Shown here: one piece after another, positions 1-6,389 of the stretch
Layout of the letters: each line of letters starts with the position of its first letter
Position numbering within the stretch: position 1 is the stretch's first letter
Source: JBGPIK01 sp041484845
Lineage (GTDB): Bacteria; Desulfobacterota; Binatia; UBA9968
Assembly (NCBI GenBank): GCA_041484845.1
Contig: JBGPIK010000122.1
Coordinates: 1 to 16,082, forward strand
DNA: 16,082 bases
Direction: 5' to 3'
Position numbers and translations under genes: made by a program
Notes under the pieces: model-generated
Databases searched by the model: none
What the model was told of the DNA's origin: nothing
What the model saw: the letters and a program-made list of their open reading frames with translations, nothing else

Positions 1-56
1 CGTCTAAGCCGTTCGTGATCCTGCTGTGGATCGATCTTTTCCATGATCCGCTTCAT
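1..56 (-). CDS. possible 5' end of a leftward gene (partial)
   Basis: An open frame starts with ATG at 56 and leaves the window at its left edge. The visible residues are MKRIMEKIDPQQDHERLRR. A second in-frame ATG lies at 44 and would give a start at MEKIDP. About ten of the sixteen informative third positions are G or C, which suits coding sequence here, but nineteen codons are too few to be sure. No clear ribosome binding site precedes either ATG. The sequence is too short to assign to a family. It would be divergent from the ketopantoate-reductase-like gene, with the 57-271 gap holding the control region for both. Confidence 0.35.
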   Translation of the reverse strand, partial: MKRIMEKIDPQQDHERLR

Positions 57-146
57 AGCACATCGCAAAGCAAAGCTTAAATCCGGCAACTGGAGCCCCA
101 TGGGATCGACGTATCCCGGCCGTTACCCTTAGGTCTGGAGCAGGAT

Positions 147-164
147 CGGCAATTGACATTGCCG
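147..164. promoter_or_regulatory. perfect inverted repeat over the -35 box, candidate operator
   Basis: CGGCAATTGACATTGCCG is a perfect 7-bp inverted repeat with a 4-nt centre. It coincides with the -35 hexamer of the promoter read toward the gene at 272, a typical placement for a repressor site. It is not followed directly by a T run, so it does not look like an intrinsic terminator. The binding protein is unknown. Confidence 0.45.
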
Positions 165-181
165 TAACCCCCACATAAAAT
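153..181 (+). promoter_or_regulatory. sigma70-like promoter for the panE-cytochrome c pair
   Basis: TTGACA at 153-158 matches the -35 consensus exactly. TAAAAT at 176-181 matches five of six -10 positions, and the spacer is 17 nt. Transcription would begin near 188, leaving a leader of roughly 80 nt before the ATG at 272. The rest of the 57-271 gap shows no gene that I can support. Confidence 0.55.
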
Positions 182-271
182 TTTTTGCGGGCTCAAGTTT
201 CCGCGTCAAGCGAAATTGCAATCGTCCAAGTGCTGATCTATTTATCGAATCATCGCAGATAGGATGGCGTC

Positions 272-1201
272 ATGCGTATTGCGGTTATGGGCACAGGGGC
301 CGTCGGTGGCTATTTCGGAGCTAAGTTTGCGGCCGCCGGCCATGAAGTGATCTTTATCGCCCGCGGCGCCCATCTGGCCGCACTGAAACAATCCGGTCTG
401 TACGTCGAGAGCTTGCAGGGCAACCTGCACATCCGCAGCGCGCTCTTCACCGACGACCCAGCTGAGGGAGCTACAGTCGATCTCGTCCTATTTTGTGTTA
501 AATCCTATGATACCGAGATCGCATCCATAGCATTAGCACCGCTCATGGCCCCGACAACGCGTATCCTGTCACTGCAAAACGGTGTGGACAATCCGTCTCG
601 GATCGCGCAGACGTGGGGTGCGGAGCGAACTCTGGCCGGCGTCGTCTATCTCGGCGCCCAGCTTGTGCGGCCAGGCACCATCAATCATTCCTCTGGGGGC
701 AAGATCGTTTTCGGAGAACTGGACGGCGGCGTTCATGAATCAACGAGGGCCATACAACGGGTAATTTCAGCAGCCAAGATACCGTGTGAAATGAGCGCGG
801 ACATCAACAAAGCGCAGTGGCGCAAACTGCTTTGGAATGCTCCTTTTTGCGCCATCAGCTGCCTTACTCGCGCGACGGTGAAAGATATCCTTGAGTCCGA
901 GTCACTGCGCAAATTGGCCATCGACTGCATGGCGGAAGTGTCCGCTGCAGCCAAAACGCAGGGCGTCGATTTGGATCCCGGTTGGATTGATGAAACCCTG
1001 AAATTCTCACAAAGCCTTGGTGACTTTAAACCGTCGATGCTGCAGGATTTGGAAGCGGGCAAACCGCTGGAAATTGAGGCTTTCAATGGACTCGTGGTGA
1101 ATCTTTTACGACAGTCCGGTAGGGAAGCACCGACCAATCAAATATTTTACGGGGCCTTAGCCTATCTCGACAAAAAGCTCCGCGGTGCGACGGCACACTA
1201 G
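272..1201 (+). CDS. panE: 2-dehydropantoate 2-reductase family protein (PanE/ApbA)
   Basis: Predicted cytosolic NADPH-dependent oxidoreductase of the ketopantoate reductase family. PanE itself makes pantoate for pantothenate and CoA synthesis. The 309 residues match the family's usual ~300. The N-terminal Rossmann motif GTGAVGGYFG lies at residues 7-16. LQNGVDN at 101-107 carries the conserved Asn. WRKLLWN at 183-189 carries the catalytic Lys (K185). PSM at 254-256 and LEIEAFNG at 266-273 supply the Ser and Glu (E267) seen in PanE. All key residues are therefore present. ATG 272 was chosen because the Rossmann motif starts six residues in; AGGATGG just upstream is a passable ribosome binding site. 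The next gene is a cytochrome c 9 nt away, which is unusual for a true pantothenate enzyme. Many members of this family act on other 2-oxo or 2-hydroxy acids, so family is certain but substrate is not. Confidence 0.88.
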   Translation: MRIAVMGTGAVGGYFGAKFAAAGHEVIFIARGAHLAALKQSGLYVESLQGNLHIRSALFTDDPAEGATVDLVLFCVKSYDTEIASIALAPLMAPTTRILSLQNGVDNPSRIAQTWGAERTLAGVVYLGAQLVRPGTINHSSGGKIVFGELDGGVHESTRAIQRVISAAKIPCEMSADINKAQWRKLLWNAPFCAISCLTRATVKDILESESLRKLAIDCMAEVSAAAKTQGVDLDPGWIDETLKFSQSLGDFKPSMLQDLEAGKPLEIEAFNGLVVNLLRQSGREAPTNQIFYGALAYLDKKLRGATAH

Positions 1202-1210
1202 GATGAATAC

Positions 1211-2110
1211 ATGGGAATACGACTCTATCCGCTGAGCCTTTTTCCGCTGCTATGGGCGGGGGGGTTTTTTCTAGCCTTCTTGTCTAACGCGCATGCCGAA
1301 ACCGGCGACACCGAGCGGGTCGCTAAAGGACAATATATTTTCGCGCTGGCGGGCGGCTGCGCGTGCCACACGCAACCGAAAGGCACTCCCAATGCCGGCG
1401 GGCGCGCTTTTCCGATCCCCTTGGGTACGGTTTACAGCACGAATATAACCCCGGACAAGGAAACCGGCTTGGGCAACTGGACCGATCAACAGATCCGTGA
1501 CGCTATTCTGAAGGGCCTCCGCCCCGATGGCAGTAGAATAGTGCCGGTCATGCCCTATGAAGCTTACTCCGGAATGGCGGCAGACGATCTAACGGCACTG
1601 ATCGCGTACTTGAGAACGTTAAAAGCGGTAAAAAAGGCCACGCCACAATTGAAAACTTGGACGCCCTTTTTGCGCAGCCTGGTCGTCCCGCTCTGGCTTC
1701 GATTGTTCAGGCGGTCCTCACAACCGATCTCCACCGTGCCCAAAAATGGAGTTGAGCGCGGGCGCTACTTGGTCGAACATGTCTCGCTTTGCGGCGACTG
1801 CCACACGCCAAGAAATGTTATCGGAGTTTTGAACCGCGCCCTCTACCTGGCCGGAGCAAACGAAAAGAACGGCCCCTTGGGCGAGGACGTGCCTAACATT
1901 ACCCCGGATAAAGAAACCGGCATCGGCGAATGGAAGCGAGAAGATATTGCCGAGTTGCTCTTGACCGGAAATAAGCCGGATGCGGATAATGTTGAGGGCC
2001 TCATGGCCGAGGTCATTGAACACGGATTTAAAAGCATGACCAAGGAAGACACGCTCGCCCTTGCGGACTATCTCAAATCGATCCCGGCCATCAAAAATAA
2101 AGTGAAATAG
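1211..2110 (+). CDS. secreted diheme-type cytochrome c, one atypical CXCH site
   Basis: Predicted periplasmic electron carrier of 299 residues. Residues 1-29 form a signal peptide (hydrophobic 8-24, cleavage after AHA). Two cytochrome c domains follow. The second has a canonical heme site CGDCH at 194-198. The first reads CACH at 50-53, one residue shorter than CXXCH. Both domains contain NITPDKETG (78-86 and 229-237) followed by a helix ending in AYL or DYL, so the protein arose by internal duplication. M114 (VMPYEAY) is a plausible axial ligand of the first domain; M264 or M276 could serve the second. The layout resembles the cytochrome subunits of membrane alcohol, aldehyde or gluconate dehydrogenases. 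Spacing of 9 nt to the upstream PanE-like gene, with AGGA overlapping its stop codon, implies co-transcription and possibly a shared redox role. Confidence 0.88.
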   Translation: MGIRLYPLSLFPLLWAGGFFLAFLSNAHAETGDTERVAKGQYIFALAGGCACHTQPKGTPNAGGRAFPIPLGTVYSTNITPDKETGLGNWTDQQIRDAILKGLRPDGSRIVPVMPYEAYSGMAADDLTALIAYLRTLKAVKKATPQLKTWTPFLRSLVVPLWLRLFRRSSQPISTVPKNGVERGRYLVEHVSLCGDCHTPRNVIGVLNRALYLAGANEKNGPLGEDVPNITPDKETGIGEWKREDIAELLLTGNKPDADNVEGLMAEVIEHGFKSMTKEDTLALADYLKSIPAIKNKVK

Positions 2111-2134
2111 CCGCTGCAACCCGTCGCAAAGATT

Positions 2135-3142
2135 TTAACTTCGCGGCAACTGTTTGATGACCTCGGCAAGGATTTGATCAGAATTCACATTTTCGGCCTC
2201 GGCTTGAAAATTAAGAATAATGCGGTGACGCAGCGCCGGATAAATCACTTTTTCGACGTCAGCGTAACTGACGTGCACTCGACCCTCGGCAAGCGCATTG
2301 CCTTTCGCGCCCAAGATTGCCGATTGGGCGCCACGGGGACTGGAACCGAAGCGTAGATACTGCTTGACGGGCGAAGCGGCGGTGCCACCATTGCTGGAAG
2401 AGGGCTGGGTCGCATGCACAAGCCGCACAACGTAATCTTCAATCGGCGGCGCGATCAGCACCTGGCGCAGCAATTGTTTCATTGCGCGGATAAGTTGACC
2501 GCCATCGTCCGGCAATACTTTTGAAATACCGGCGGTCTCCGTGCCGGTAGTCCGTTTAAGAATCTCCCTCAGTTCCGCCGGCGACGGCAGCGATACCAGC
2601 AATTTAAAAAAGAACCGATCGAGCTGTGCTTCGGGCAACGGGTAAGTGCCTTCAAGCTCGATAGGATTCTGGGTTGCCAGAACCATAAAGGGGGATTCCA
2701 GCGTATGGGACTCGCCGAAAACAGTGACCTGCTTTTCCTCCATCGCCTCGAGGACTGCAGACTGAGTCTTTGGCGTAGCGCGATTAATCTCATCCGCAAG
2801 AACCACATGGGCGAATATCGGACCCTGCTTAAATTGAAACTCGCGACGGCCACTGTCTTCCGTGAGCACTTGCGTGCCGACAATGTCCGAAGGCATCAGA
2901 TCCGGCGTGAACTGAATGCGCTTGAAAGAGATGCCCAGCGCGTGACTCAAGGACTTAACCAATAACGTTTTCCCCAATCCCGGCACGCCCTCCAATAAGA
3001 CATGGCCACCGGCAAAGAAAGCGATCAACACCTTTCGAATCACGTCACCGTGGCCGACGATGACCTTACTGACCTCGGCTTCGAGGCGATTAAAAGTTGC
3101 TTGAAACTGTTCCGGCTCCATGCCTGTTTTTTCCTCGCTCAT
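2135..3142 (-). CDS. MoxR-family AAA+ ATPase
   Basis: Cytosolic ATPase of the MoxR branch, 335 residues, the usual length. Visible motifs in order: Walker A GVPGLGKT at 52-59, Walker B VLADE at 114-118 followed by INRATPKTQSAVLEAMEE, sensor-1 ATQNP at 156-160, and an arginine finger in EAQLDRFF at 171-178. MoxR proteins act as chaperone-like remodellers, often with VWA-domain or DUF58 partners, in metal insertion, cell-envelope stress or enzyme maturation. The ATG overlaps the stop of the upstream membrane-protein gene as ATGA, so translation is probably coupled. No ribosome binding site is seen. The gene downstream is convergent (24 nt away), so the DUF58/VWA genes that normally follow moxR are not here. 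Confidence 0.93.
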   Translation of the reverse strand: MSEEKTGMEPEQFQATFNRLEAEVSKVIVGHGDVIRKVLIAFFAGGHVLLEGVPGLGKTLLVKSLSHALGISFKRIQFTPDLMPSDIVGTQVLTEDSGRREFQFKQGPIFAHVVLADEINRATPKTQSAVLEAMEEKQVTVFGESHTLESPFMVLATQNPIELEGTYPLPEAQLDRFFFKLLVSLPSPAELREILKRTTGTETAGISKVLPDDGGQLIRAMKQLLRQVLIAPPIEDYVVRLVHATQPSSSNGGTAASPVKQYLRFGSSPRGAQSAILGAKGNALAEGRVHVSYADVEKVIYPALRHRIILNFQAEAENVNSDQILAEVIKQLPRS

Positions 3143-4530
3143 CGAATGAGTTCTCGGTACTCTAAAGGAACCTGCTGCTTTTCTGTCGGCGCATCGGCTA
3201 CGTGGGCGGGCAAGGGAACATTGCTCACCGGTAATTTTGGACCGACCCTGTTACTTTTTGAATTTTTTGCTCCAGTGGCCTCGCCTTTGGAATCCGCCGC
3301 CACGTCCTCAGGCAACTGGACGGTGACGTAACGCGCGCCTTTGATGCCTTCGTTGCCTTGCTCTCCCGGCCGGTTAAACCGTTCGGCGGGCGGCGCGCCT
3401 CGGGGGATATCTTCCGATTGTTTGCTTTTGCCGAGTTTGTCTTCGCGATCTCCCTGGGTTTTGCCGGACATATCTTGACTCTTATCTCGGTCCGCCTGAC
3501 TCGGATCGGGATGATCGCCCTTTCCTTCCCCAGCTTTTTGTTGGTTTTTTTCTTTGCCCTGATCTTTGGGATCTCCTTGAGCCGTCTTTCCTTCCTGCAT
3601 GTCTTTGCTTAATTGAGCCGTGACTTCACCCTTACTGTCACCGCCGCTTCCTGCACTGGACTTCCCTTCTCCTTGCCCCTCTTGGGGCAGGTTGCTCTGG
3701 ATCCCTCCACCCCCTTTATCCTGATTCTTTTGTTGCTCTTGTCCGTTCCCCGACTGCTGCTCTACGCCTTTCAATGTGCTTGCCGCTTGGCTTAAAAGAT
3801 CATGGTTATCCTTCTGTTCTTCTTTGTTCTGCTCCTGCTCGATTTTCCTTTGCATCTCCTGGACGGCACTTTGCTTTTCCTCCCGCGAGGTATCGGGATC
3901 TTCAATTCTAGCCGCGAGCCTCTGTAATGCCCGCGCCAGCGCTGCCATTTGAGGCCGCTGCTCCATCTTTACCGCAACTTCGCGAAGTCGCGCGGGAACT
4001 GCGCCGGGATCAAATCGAGATTCCGCAATGGGCAAAAGTAAATGGAACAAAGAGGCAAAGACCAGTGAGCCGAGCAGGGAACGGTAAAAAGAACGCTTCA
4101 ATTTGTAAGGAAAATCGTGCTTGAGTTTGACGCGGCGCAAAAATCCCGTCGCCTCCGCCCGTAAGCGCCGGAGAAGCGATGGCGGACAAGACAAGGGTTC
4201 AAGGGTAGACAGGGTGATAAATCGATCTGTCGCACCGGCGTGTTCGTCAATCAGGTGAGCGGCCAGGCGCACTGACGGTAGCGCGAGACGATAACAATAC
4301 ATGATAACAACTAGTGTCAGCGCAGCCGCCGCGACCACCGCGACGACAAAAGCCGTTTGTGTGATCCACGCTCGGCGGTAGAGATCAGTGACACAGTGAA
4401 TTCCTGCGATCAAAGGAGGCAAATAAATGAGCAAGAAGTCCCAGAGCACATGGTGTCGTAGCCGGTGCACCAAATGGGCGACCAATCCTTCCGGTGTCTC
4501 GGGCTCGTATCTTCCGGCGAGAATTTCCAT
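3139..4530 (-). CDS. DUF4175-like membrane protein with long charged tail
   Basis: Inner-membrane protein of 463 residues. Hydrophobic segments at about 31-50, 57-80 and 150-168 give an N-terminal membrane part. Residues 170-235 look helical (LREVAVKMEQRPQMAALARA). Residues 235-380 are low-complexity and rich in Gln, Lys, Gly, Glu and Asp. The C-terminus ends in VPLEYRELIR, a motif I associate with the end of DUF4175 proteins next to moxR. Full DUF4175 proteins are generally much longer, so this is a short form, with the whole N-terminal topology but a reduced centre. The function of the family is not known; position next to moxR suggests a client or membrane anchor of the ATPase. No ribosome binding site precedes ATG 4530, but an extended -10 element lies 8 nt upstream. 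Family assignment is from general architecture and is moderate. Confidence 0.78.
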   Translation of the reverse strand: MEILAGRYEPETPEGLVAHLVHRLRHHVLWDFLLIYLPPLIAGIHCVTDLYRRAWITQTAFVVAVVAAAALTLVVIMYCYRLALPSVRLAAHLIDEHAGATDRFITLSTLEPLSCPPSLLRRLRAEATGFLRRVKLKHDFPYKLKRSFYRSLLGSLVFASLFHLLLPIAESRFDPGAVPARLREVAVKMEQRPQMAALARALQRLAARIEDPDTSREEKQSAVQEMQRKIEQEQNKEEQKDNHDLLSQAASTLKGVEQQSGNGQEQQKNQDKGGGGIQSNLPQEGQGEGKSSAGSGGDSKGEVTAQLSKDMQEGKTAQGDPKDQGKEKNQQKAGEGKGDHPDPSQADRDKSQDMSGKTQGDREDKLGKSKQSEDIPRGAPPAERFNRPGEQGNEGIKGARYVTVQLPEDVAADSKGEATGAKNSKSNRVGPKLPVSNVPLPAHVADAPTEKQQVPLEYRELIR

Positions 4531-4538
4531 ATTTTCGA

Positions 4539-4567
4539 ACTATAACATTTTGCCACCGCGGCATAAA
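4539..4567 (-). promoter_or_regulatory. extended -10 promoter just upstream of the DUF4175-like gene
   Basis: Read leftward, TGTTATAGT (4547-4539) is an extended -10 element: TGN then TATAGT, five of six matches. It is preceded after 17 nt by a weak -35, TTTATG (4567-4562). Only 8 nt separate it from the ATG at 4530, so transcripts would start at or next to the start codon. It would serve as an internal promoter within the leftward operon. Confidence 0.35.
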
Positions 4568-4572
4568 CGCAT

Positions 4573-5610
4573 TTAACCGCGCCGCACGACAGTCTTGCGG
4601 CGTGCGGAAGCAGGCTCGGCAGCCGGCTGATAAGTTTTGACCGCTTGCCTATGAGCCTCAAGACTTTCGGAAAACAAATGGGTCCCGTCGTTCTTTGAAA
4701 CAAAATACAGGTAGGGAACTTCGGCGGGATGAAGGGCCGCCTTGATCGAGGAAAGACTAGGATTGCAGATCGGGCCCGGCGGAAGCGCGGTAATGCGATA
4801 GGTATTGTAAGGAGTCGGCTGCTGTAAGTCTTTGCGCGTCAGGTTACCGTTGAAATCTTCCAGCCCGTAAATGACGGTCGGATCGCTCTGCAGCGGCATA
4901 TGGAGCCTGAGTCGATTGTGGAACACCGCCGAAACCAACGGCCGCTCGGCTTCCACGCCAGTTTCTTTCTCGATAATGGAAGCCAGGGTCAAAATTTCAT
5001 GGGGCGTCATGCCAAGGGCTTGACTGTATTGGTCCAGCAGCGGTTCAGTGATTTTGCGAAAACGTTCCGCCATCGCAGTCACAACATCTTTTTCCGGGGT
5101 TCCGGGAGTGAAATGGTAGGTATCCGGGAATAGATAGCCTTCGATGCCTTTTTCTTGGATGCCAAACATTCCAAGAGTTTCCGGGTTCTTCGCAGCCGCG
5201 AGAAATTTCTCGCCGTCGGCGATCTCCATTTTGCCCAACAAATCGGCGATTTCTTTGACGGTTAACCCCTCCGGAATGGTGACGCTTTGGAAAACTCCCT
5301 TGCCGAGCACCATACGCGCAAGGACTTCTCGGGGCGACAGAGATGCATCGAATCGATAGAGCCCCCAGTGAATCTTTTTCTCCACTCCTGTTAGACGAGC
5401 CCACAGGGCAAATAGGCGCTCGTTCGAGATGACCTTTTGTTCATGCAGCTTTCGCACAACCGTAGCGACAGAATCTCCTTGCTCGATTCTGACATCCACC
5501 GGCTCCTGATTCTTTTGCAAAGCCGGGAGAAAAATATGCGAGAGCAAAAAGCCGGCCATGAGCGCGACTGAGGTCAGAACCGTGAACAGGGTTGCAAGAA
5601 GGAATTTCAC
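4573..5610 (-). CDS. mltG: endolytic transglycosylase MltG (YceG-like)
   Basis: Inner-membrane lytic transglycosylase that cleaves nascent peptidoglycan glycan strands and limits their length. It has 345 residues, the usual size. Residues 5-29 form the single membrane anchor. Residues 38-105 form a LysM-like region (VDVRIEQGDSVATVVRKL). The catalytic YceG domain follows, with EGYLFPDTY at 157-165, LASIIEKETGVEAERPLVSAVFHNRL at 209-234 and SDPTVIYGL at 242-250. E214 in IIEKE aligns with the catalytic Glu of E. coli MltG. Near the C-terminus, PPGPICNPSLSSIKAALHP is the expected family ending. The start is GTG at 5610: no in-frame ATG precedes the anchor and it fits the signal anchor, though no clear ribosome binding site is seen. 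It lies 55 nt after the 189-residue gene and 42 nt before the DUF4175-like gene. The common neighbour ruvX is absent. Confidence 0.95.
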   Translation of the reverse strand: MKFLLATLFTVLTSVALMAGFLLSHIFLPALQKNQEPVDVRIEQGDSVATVVRKLHEQKVISNERLFALWARLTGVEKKIHWGLYRFDASLSPREVLARMVLGKGVFQSVTIPEGLTVKEIADLLGKMEIADGEKFLAAAKNPETLGMFGIQEKGIEGYLFPDTYHFTPGTPEKDVVTAMAERFRKITEPLLDQYSQALGMTPHEILTLASIIEKETGVEAERPLVSAVFHNRLRLHMPLQSDPTVIYGLEDFNGNLTRKDLQQPTPYNTYRITALPPGPICNPSLSSIKAALHPAEVPYLYFVSKNDGTHLFSESLEAHRQAVKTYQPAAEPASARRKTVVRRG

Positions 5611-5665
5611 GAATGAAAACCGCTGTTGGAGGGAAAATGCTGAAACGCTGTTACTACCGTTTGAG

Positions 5666-6235
5666 CTAGTTTTCCGTAGTGTTGATTTTTATCCAGCCCT
5701 CGATCTGCCTGAGAAACCCCGCGAAGGGAGCTTCTCCCGGTTCCGCCGCGAAATAGGCCTTACGAGTGAAATCGAGAGCGCCGGAGTAGTATTCAAATTT
5801 TCTTGACAGCTCTTGGTACAAACTGAAGCCGGTGCGGTAAAGGGACAGATCGAGCTCGGAAACAGTCCAATACGACCGACTTCCTTCCGCAATGTAATAG
5901 TCAAGGAAACCTCTGCCCGCCACATGGCTCCGAAACATGCCGCTCATAAACAAAGCGTAGTCTCCAACGTACTTACGCAACGAACGTTCTCTTAGTAAAT
6001 CCCTTTCATCGGCGGCTGCGGCTCCTTTGGGCGCAAGCATTTCCACGATGCTTCCGACCTTTTTACCGTTTGCGGATCGGATCGGATACAGTTTGTCGGC
6101 CCGAGCAAATTCTACCAAGACGTCTGCGACATAACGGACAACTGTGGCGTCGCAGAGGCCAAGCTGCCAAAAGCTTTGGCGGACGACGTTGAGAAAGAAC
6201 GCGCGCAATTTATGGTCCGAAACTTTCTCTTCCAT
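5666..6235 (-). CDS. conserved-looking hypothetical protein, 189 aa
   Basis: I do not recognise a named family. The protein is predicted to be soluble, with no signal peptide or membrane segment, and mostly helical. Distinctive stretches are VVRYVADVLVEFARADKLYPI (residues ~32-52), RSLRKYVGDYALFMSGMFRSHV (~85-106), GFLDYYIAEGSRSYWTVSELD and LSRKFEYYSGALDFTRKAYF near the C-terminus. The many aromatic residues and the block-like conservation pattern suggest a real, structured protein; I have an impression of similar proteins in other environmental bacteria but cannot name them. It is the first gene of the leftward mltG-moxR block. The ATG at 6235 is preceded by a perfect -10 box only 6 nt away and by no ribosome binding site, so its mRNA may be leaderless. 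The role is unknown. Confidence 0.75.
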   Translation of the reverse strand: MEEKVSDHKLRAFFLNVVRQSFWQLGLCDATVVRYVADVLVEFARADKLYPIRSANGKKVGSIVEMLAPKGAAAADERDLLRERSLRKYVGDYALFMSGMFRSHVAGRGFLDYYIAEGSRSYWTVSELDLSLYRTGFSLYQELSRKFEYYSGALDFTRKAYFAAEPGEAPFAGFLRQIEGWIKINTTEN

Positions 6236-6241
6236 GAAAAC

Positions 6242-6270
6242 ATTATATCAAAGTTATCCGGGCTTGAAAA
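6242..6270 (-). promoter_or_regulatory. promoter of the leftward mltG-moxR block, leaderless geometry
   Basis: Leftward TATAAT (6247-6242) is a perfect -10. A TTTTCA -35 (6270-6265, four of six matches) sits 17 nt upstream of it. Six nucleotides separate the -10 from ATG 6235, placing the predicted transcription start on or beside the A of the start codon. Confidence 0.5.
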
Positions 6271-6341
6271 CTTTTTCTCTCGGGACCGGATCCTTGGTGT
6301 TGGTGCGAAAGACCGCGCCGGCTCATTTCTGCCATCGCCGC

Positions 6342-6366
6342 TATAATGTGACACCTTCGAAAGGTG
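6342..6366 (+). promoter_or_regulatory. -10 box and start-site hairpin upstream of the LeuA-domain gene
   Basis: TATAAT at 6342-6347 is a perfect -10 box; no good -35 is seen at 16-18 nt. It is followed at 6352-6366 by the inverted repeat CACCTT-CGA-AAGGTG, which covers the predicted transcription start (~6354). The repeat could be an operator or a 5' hairpin in the leader. The ATG at 6390 follows a leader of about 36 nt. This promoter is divergent from the one at 6242-6270. Confidence 0.42.
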
Positions 6367-6389
6367 ATGGTAAATTTTCAGGAATACCT

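Noticed and set aside
2108..2147. GCCGC and GCGGC on either side of the convergent cytochrome/moxR junction as a terminator
   Set aside because: Only five pairs with a long loop and no clear T tract; too weak to call.
6144..6389. N-terminal extension of the LeuA-domain protein from the ATG at 6144
   Set aside because: It would overlap the divergent 189-residue gene and its promoter, and the extra residues resemble no family; ATG 6390 has AGGA and fits the domain edge.
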